Assembly (NCBI GenBank): GCA_000166735.2
Contig: AEMJ01000793.1
Coordinates: 1 to 38,581, forward strand
Length of the DNA stretch: 38,581 nucleotides
Source of the DNA: Leuconostoc inhae KCTC 3774
Lineage (GTDB): Bacteria > Bacillota > Bacilli > Lactobacillales > Lactobacillaceae
Reading direction: 5' to 3'
The notes beneath the pieces were generated by a model that worked only from the letters and a program-made list of their open reading frames with translations, was not told where the DNA came from and did no database searches. Numbering within the stretch: position 1 is the first letter of the stretch; each line of letters begins with the position of its first letter. The position numbers were made by a program, and so were the translations under genes. Of the stretch, positions 35,989 to 38,581 are shown piece after piece.

Positions 35989-37915
35989 GGTCGCAACTTA
36001 GCTGGTATATATCGTATTTTATTACCTAATAAATCATCACCAAATCCCATACGCAAATACAAAATTATCACGACAATGCCACCAATAGCAGCACTAATCA
36101 GAGCAGTGATGGTAACTGAAACTTTTGTGTCCATTGGGAACAAAAAGTTACTCATCAAAAATACAACCACGTAAGAAACAATTGCCATAGTTGCTGCGCC
36201 AATAAATAATTGCCACAGTTCTTGACCAACAGAGGATAATGATACGCCATAAGCCGCTTGAAGGTAATCCAGCATGTAAGCTATCGCAATTGCCATCCCA
36301 ATCATACTTGCTATCAAAGCCCCCATACCTTCAAAATACCGAATACTAGGTACTTGAAGTGCAATTTTGACTAACAAGCCCAAAACGAAAGCCTTGATAA
36401 CAATTGATACTTCCGATAATGCTTGAAGAACAAACGCCAATAACATAAACAAACTAAATACAATTGCTAATATCGTTGAAAACTGTAATAAGTAAATTCC
36501 CTCTTGGTTTGATACGTCAATTGGATAAAACATTTTGTAAAGTGGCGCCGCAATGGCAAACATTCCCAGTGCACTTGGAAACATAACCAATGCAAACAAT
36601 TTAATCACTTGTTTTAGCTGATCTTGAATATTTTCCCGTGTTAAAGTCGCTTTACTCCCGGAAAGCATTGGCAGTGCCGTTGCTGCAATACTTGTTGAAA
36701 AAGGTACAATAATCATAATTAATTTATTAGGATTTGCACTAAATAAGGCAAACTGAGTCTGCAGCTGTATATTAGTATTCGCAAAAAAATGATTCATGAT
36801 ATTAAAATAAGTATATTGATCTACTAATTGGAATAATGTTATTGCTGATCCAATAATAATAAATGGCCATGATTCTTTTAAAATATTAAAAATTAAACTT
36901 AATGTTGGCTTTTTGACATGTTGTGCATTTGAATATAAAGGTTTAATCAAAATATAGCGATATTTGAACCATCCCCAGATAAGCACTAACATACTAAATA
37001 TAGCGCCAATAAACGCCGCAAAAGTAGATTGTACAACAACACCGCTCCAATTACCAGGATTAACTCGCAAAATAATAACAGCTGTAACTAGCATGTAAAT
37101 AACACGCGCAATTTGTTCTATAACCTGTGACAATGCCGAAATACTCATGAGCTGATAGCCTTGAAAGATACCACGAAGCATAGACATCAACGGGAAGATA
37201 GCAACAGCTGGTGCTAGTGAATGTAAAACTGGAATAAAATTGGCATTTCCCATAGAAAGTATGGGTGTCAAAAGATAGATCGCGGAACCAAATACAATTC
37301 CTAATATGACCCCTAATATCATAGATTGCCGCATAAGTTGACGAGATTGATATATATCATGCCTTGCATTAAATTCTGCCACTAATTTTGAAATTGCAGC
37401 TGGAACGCCAAACGTCGCGATCGCCAAAAAAATTGCATAAATGGTGTATCCTTGTGAGAATAAACCATTAGCACGGTTAGAATTAGAACCCAGTAATGCC
37501 ATCCAAGGCACAATATAAATTGCTCCCAATATACGCGATACAATATTACCAACAGACAACCAAGCTGATCCTTTTACTAGCGTTGCTTGATTACTATCCT
37601 TTGCTTGTTGTTCCATATCAAGTGTAGGCATTTTTTCAGAAAAAGGGTCTACTTTTTGATTCTGAACAAGACTTGGCTTTTTCTTAATGATTTGCTGACG
37701 AGATTGATCGTTTTTAGCTTTAATTGCTGCAATTTCATCAGGCGTTAGCAGTCTTTTTTTAGTGTTTTTTGGTCTGATGATTGTTGCTTTTTTTGAACCC
37801 GTTGCTGTGCACGTGCTAATATTTCATCCGCGCTTAATATTTGACCATCAACATTAATTTTATCAACGTGTTGACTTCGCATTTTCAGATCACCTGGACG
37901 CTGTTCATCCGCCAT
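35979..37915 (-). CDS. MurJ/YtgP-like lipid II flippase family protein, frame broken once
   Basis: Polytopic membrane protein of the MOP flippase superfamily, probably moving lipid-linked cell-wall precursors. ATG 37915 (MADEQRPGDLKMRSQHVDKI) follows GAGGAG. The frame breaks at T-run 37754-37760 (7 instead of 8) after SSDQKTLKK, then runs on; corrected length is about 645. The membrane part begins LVKGSAWLSVGNIVSRILGA near residue 112 and shows about 14 helices, matching YtgP-type proteins of about 545 residues. The first 100 residues are a hydrophilic, Gln/Lys-rich extension not typical of the family. leuS lies upstream with 77 bp between. Confidence 0.88.
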
Positions 37916-37942
37916 TTGTGTACTCCTCTTAAATTATGTACA

Positions 37943-37959
37943 CTGGCTAAAAAAGCCAG
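37943..37959 (-). terminator. Stem-loop after leuS, possible weak terminator
   Basis: CTGGCT and AGCCAG pair around a T-rich loop between leuS and the flippase gene. There is no U-tract after the stem, so read-through from leuS is likely. Confidence 0.4.
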
Positions 37960-37992
37960 CCTTTATCACTTTAATTATTCATAATAATTCAC

Positions 37993-38581
37993 TTATCCAA
38001 CCACAATATTGACAAATTTGCCAGGTATCGCGATAACTTTACGAATCGTTTTTTCTGCTATAAAATTTTGAACATTATCATCTAATTTTGCAGCAGCAAT
38101 CATGCTATCTTTATCAAGATCGCGTGCCACTGTCGCCTTACCACGCACTTTACCATTCACTTGAAATATAATTTCGACAGTGTCATCCACCAATTGTGCT
38201 TGATCGTATTGCGGCCAAGTCACATAAGATATTGAGGCCTCATTTCCTAATCGCACCCACAATTCTTCGGCTAAGTGTGGCGCAATTGGTGCTAATAGCT
38301 GAACAAAACCTGTCATATAATTAATTGGCAACGCCTCGGATTTATAAGCTTCATTAATAAATACCATCATTTGAGAAATGGCTGTATTAAAATGCATATT
38401 CTCCAAATCTTCCGTTACTTTTTTAACAGTTTGATGATAGATTTTGTCTAAATCACCGGAATTATATGTCGATACAGCCTCACGAACTTGTCCCTCATCA
38501 TCAATTAACAAACGCCAGACACGATCAAGCCAACGTCTTGATCCAGTAATACCTTCCTCTGACCAAGGCTTGTTTTGTGTC
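37993..38581 (-). CDS. leuS: Leucyl-tRNA synthetase, C-terminal part, cut by window edge
   Basis: The final 195 codons of a class I aminoacyl-tRNA synthetase charging tRNA-Leu. The segment begins [20 protein letters not shown], the junction from catalytic core to anticodon-binding domain, and continues with [30 protein letters not shown] and [14 protein letters not shown], which are highly conserved in bacterial LeuRS. The C-terminus ends [15 protein letters not shown] as usual. The catalytic HIGH and KMSKS motifs lie outside the window. Confidence 0.97.
   Translation of the reverse strand, partial: TQNKPWSEEGITGSRRWLDRVWRLLIDDEGQVREAVSTYNSGDLDKIYHQTVKKVTEDLENMHFNTAISQMMVFINEAYKSEALPINYMTGFVQLLAPIAPHLAEELWVRLGNEASISYVTWPQYDQAQLVDDTVEIIFQVNGKVRGKATVARDLDKDSMIAAAKLDDNVQNFIAEKTIRKVIAIPGKFVNIVVG

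Overview
The window reads as chromosomal housekeeping DNA from a low-GC, fermentative Gram-positive bacterium of the lactic acid group, most likely Leuconostoc or a close relative. This is inferred from the AT-rich codons, strong GGAGG-type ribosome binding sites, the mevalonate route to isoprenoids, a Bacillus-type RNase P RNA, the recU-pbp1A and ypsA-gpsB pairs and the lemA-htpX pair. I see no phage, insertion sequence, tRNA, CRISPR array or other sign of recent transfer.

Layout. The left edge holds the start of a membrane protein (minus strand), then a plus-strand mevalonate cluster mvaD-mvaK2-fni. Everything from about 3.4 kb to the right edge is on the minus strand, so it is best read right to left: leuS (partial), a MurJ-like flippase, three unrecognised overlapping genes, lemA-htpX, a guanine-riboswitch-controlled guaB with a CBS-less IMP dehydrogenase paralogue and guaA, a 547-bp non-coding stretch, recU-pbp1A, ypsA-gpsB, rnpB, a fused glutamine-type ABC transporter, the purine operon purE-K-C-S-Q-L-F-M-N-H, a Nudix hydrolase, purD-fhs-esterase-OFA transporter, and purB-hpt.

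The purine genes form one programme. PurEKCSQLFMNHDB make IMP and AMP, Fhs supplies formyl-tetrahydrofolate, GuaB and GuaA make GMP, and Hpt salvages bases. Three promoters (purE, purD, purB) share two CGAA-cored PurBox-like sites about 41 bp apart, a TTTGTGNGA motif between them, and a -10 starting 25 bp after the second box. purE adds two further boxes at the same spacing. GMP synthesis is instead controlled by a guanine riboswitch.

The most interesting observation is at guaB. Neither of two adjacent CBS-less IMP dehydrogenase-like proteins is complete, but together they look complementary. One keeps the catalytic cysteine loop, IMP-binding residues and flap. The other has lost these and keeps the elements an IMP dehydrogenase protomer lends to its neighbour: the N-terminal LVP loop, GMGY and the C-terminal ESHPHDV motif. 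This suggests an obligate two-subunit enzyme.

Caution on sequence quality. Twelve genes carry about 18 single-base frame breaks. All but one fall in A/T runs of 4 to 7 bases, and most are one base short. Several hit essential genes (guaB, the flippase, pbp1A), so they look like uncorrected base-calling errors rather than real decay. I annotate these genes at full length and give the position of each break.
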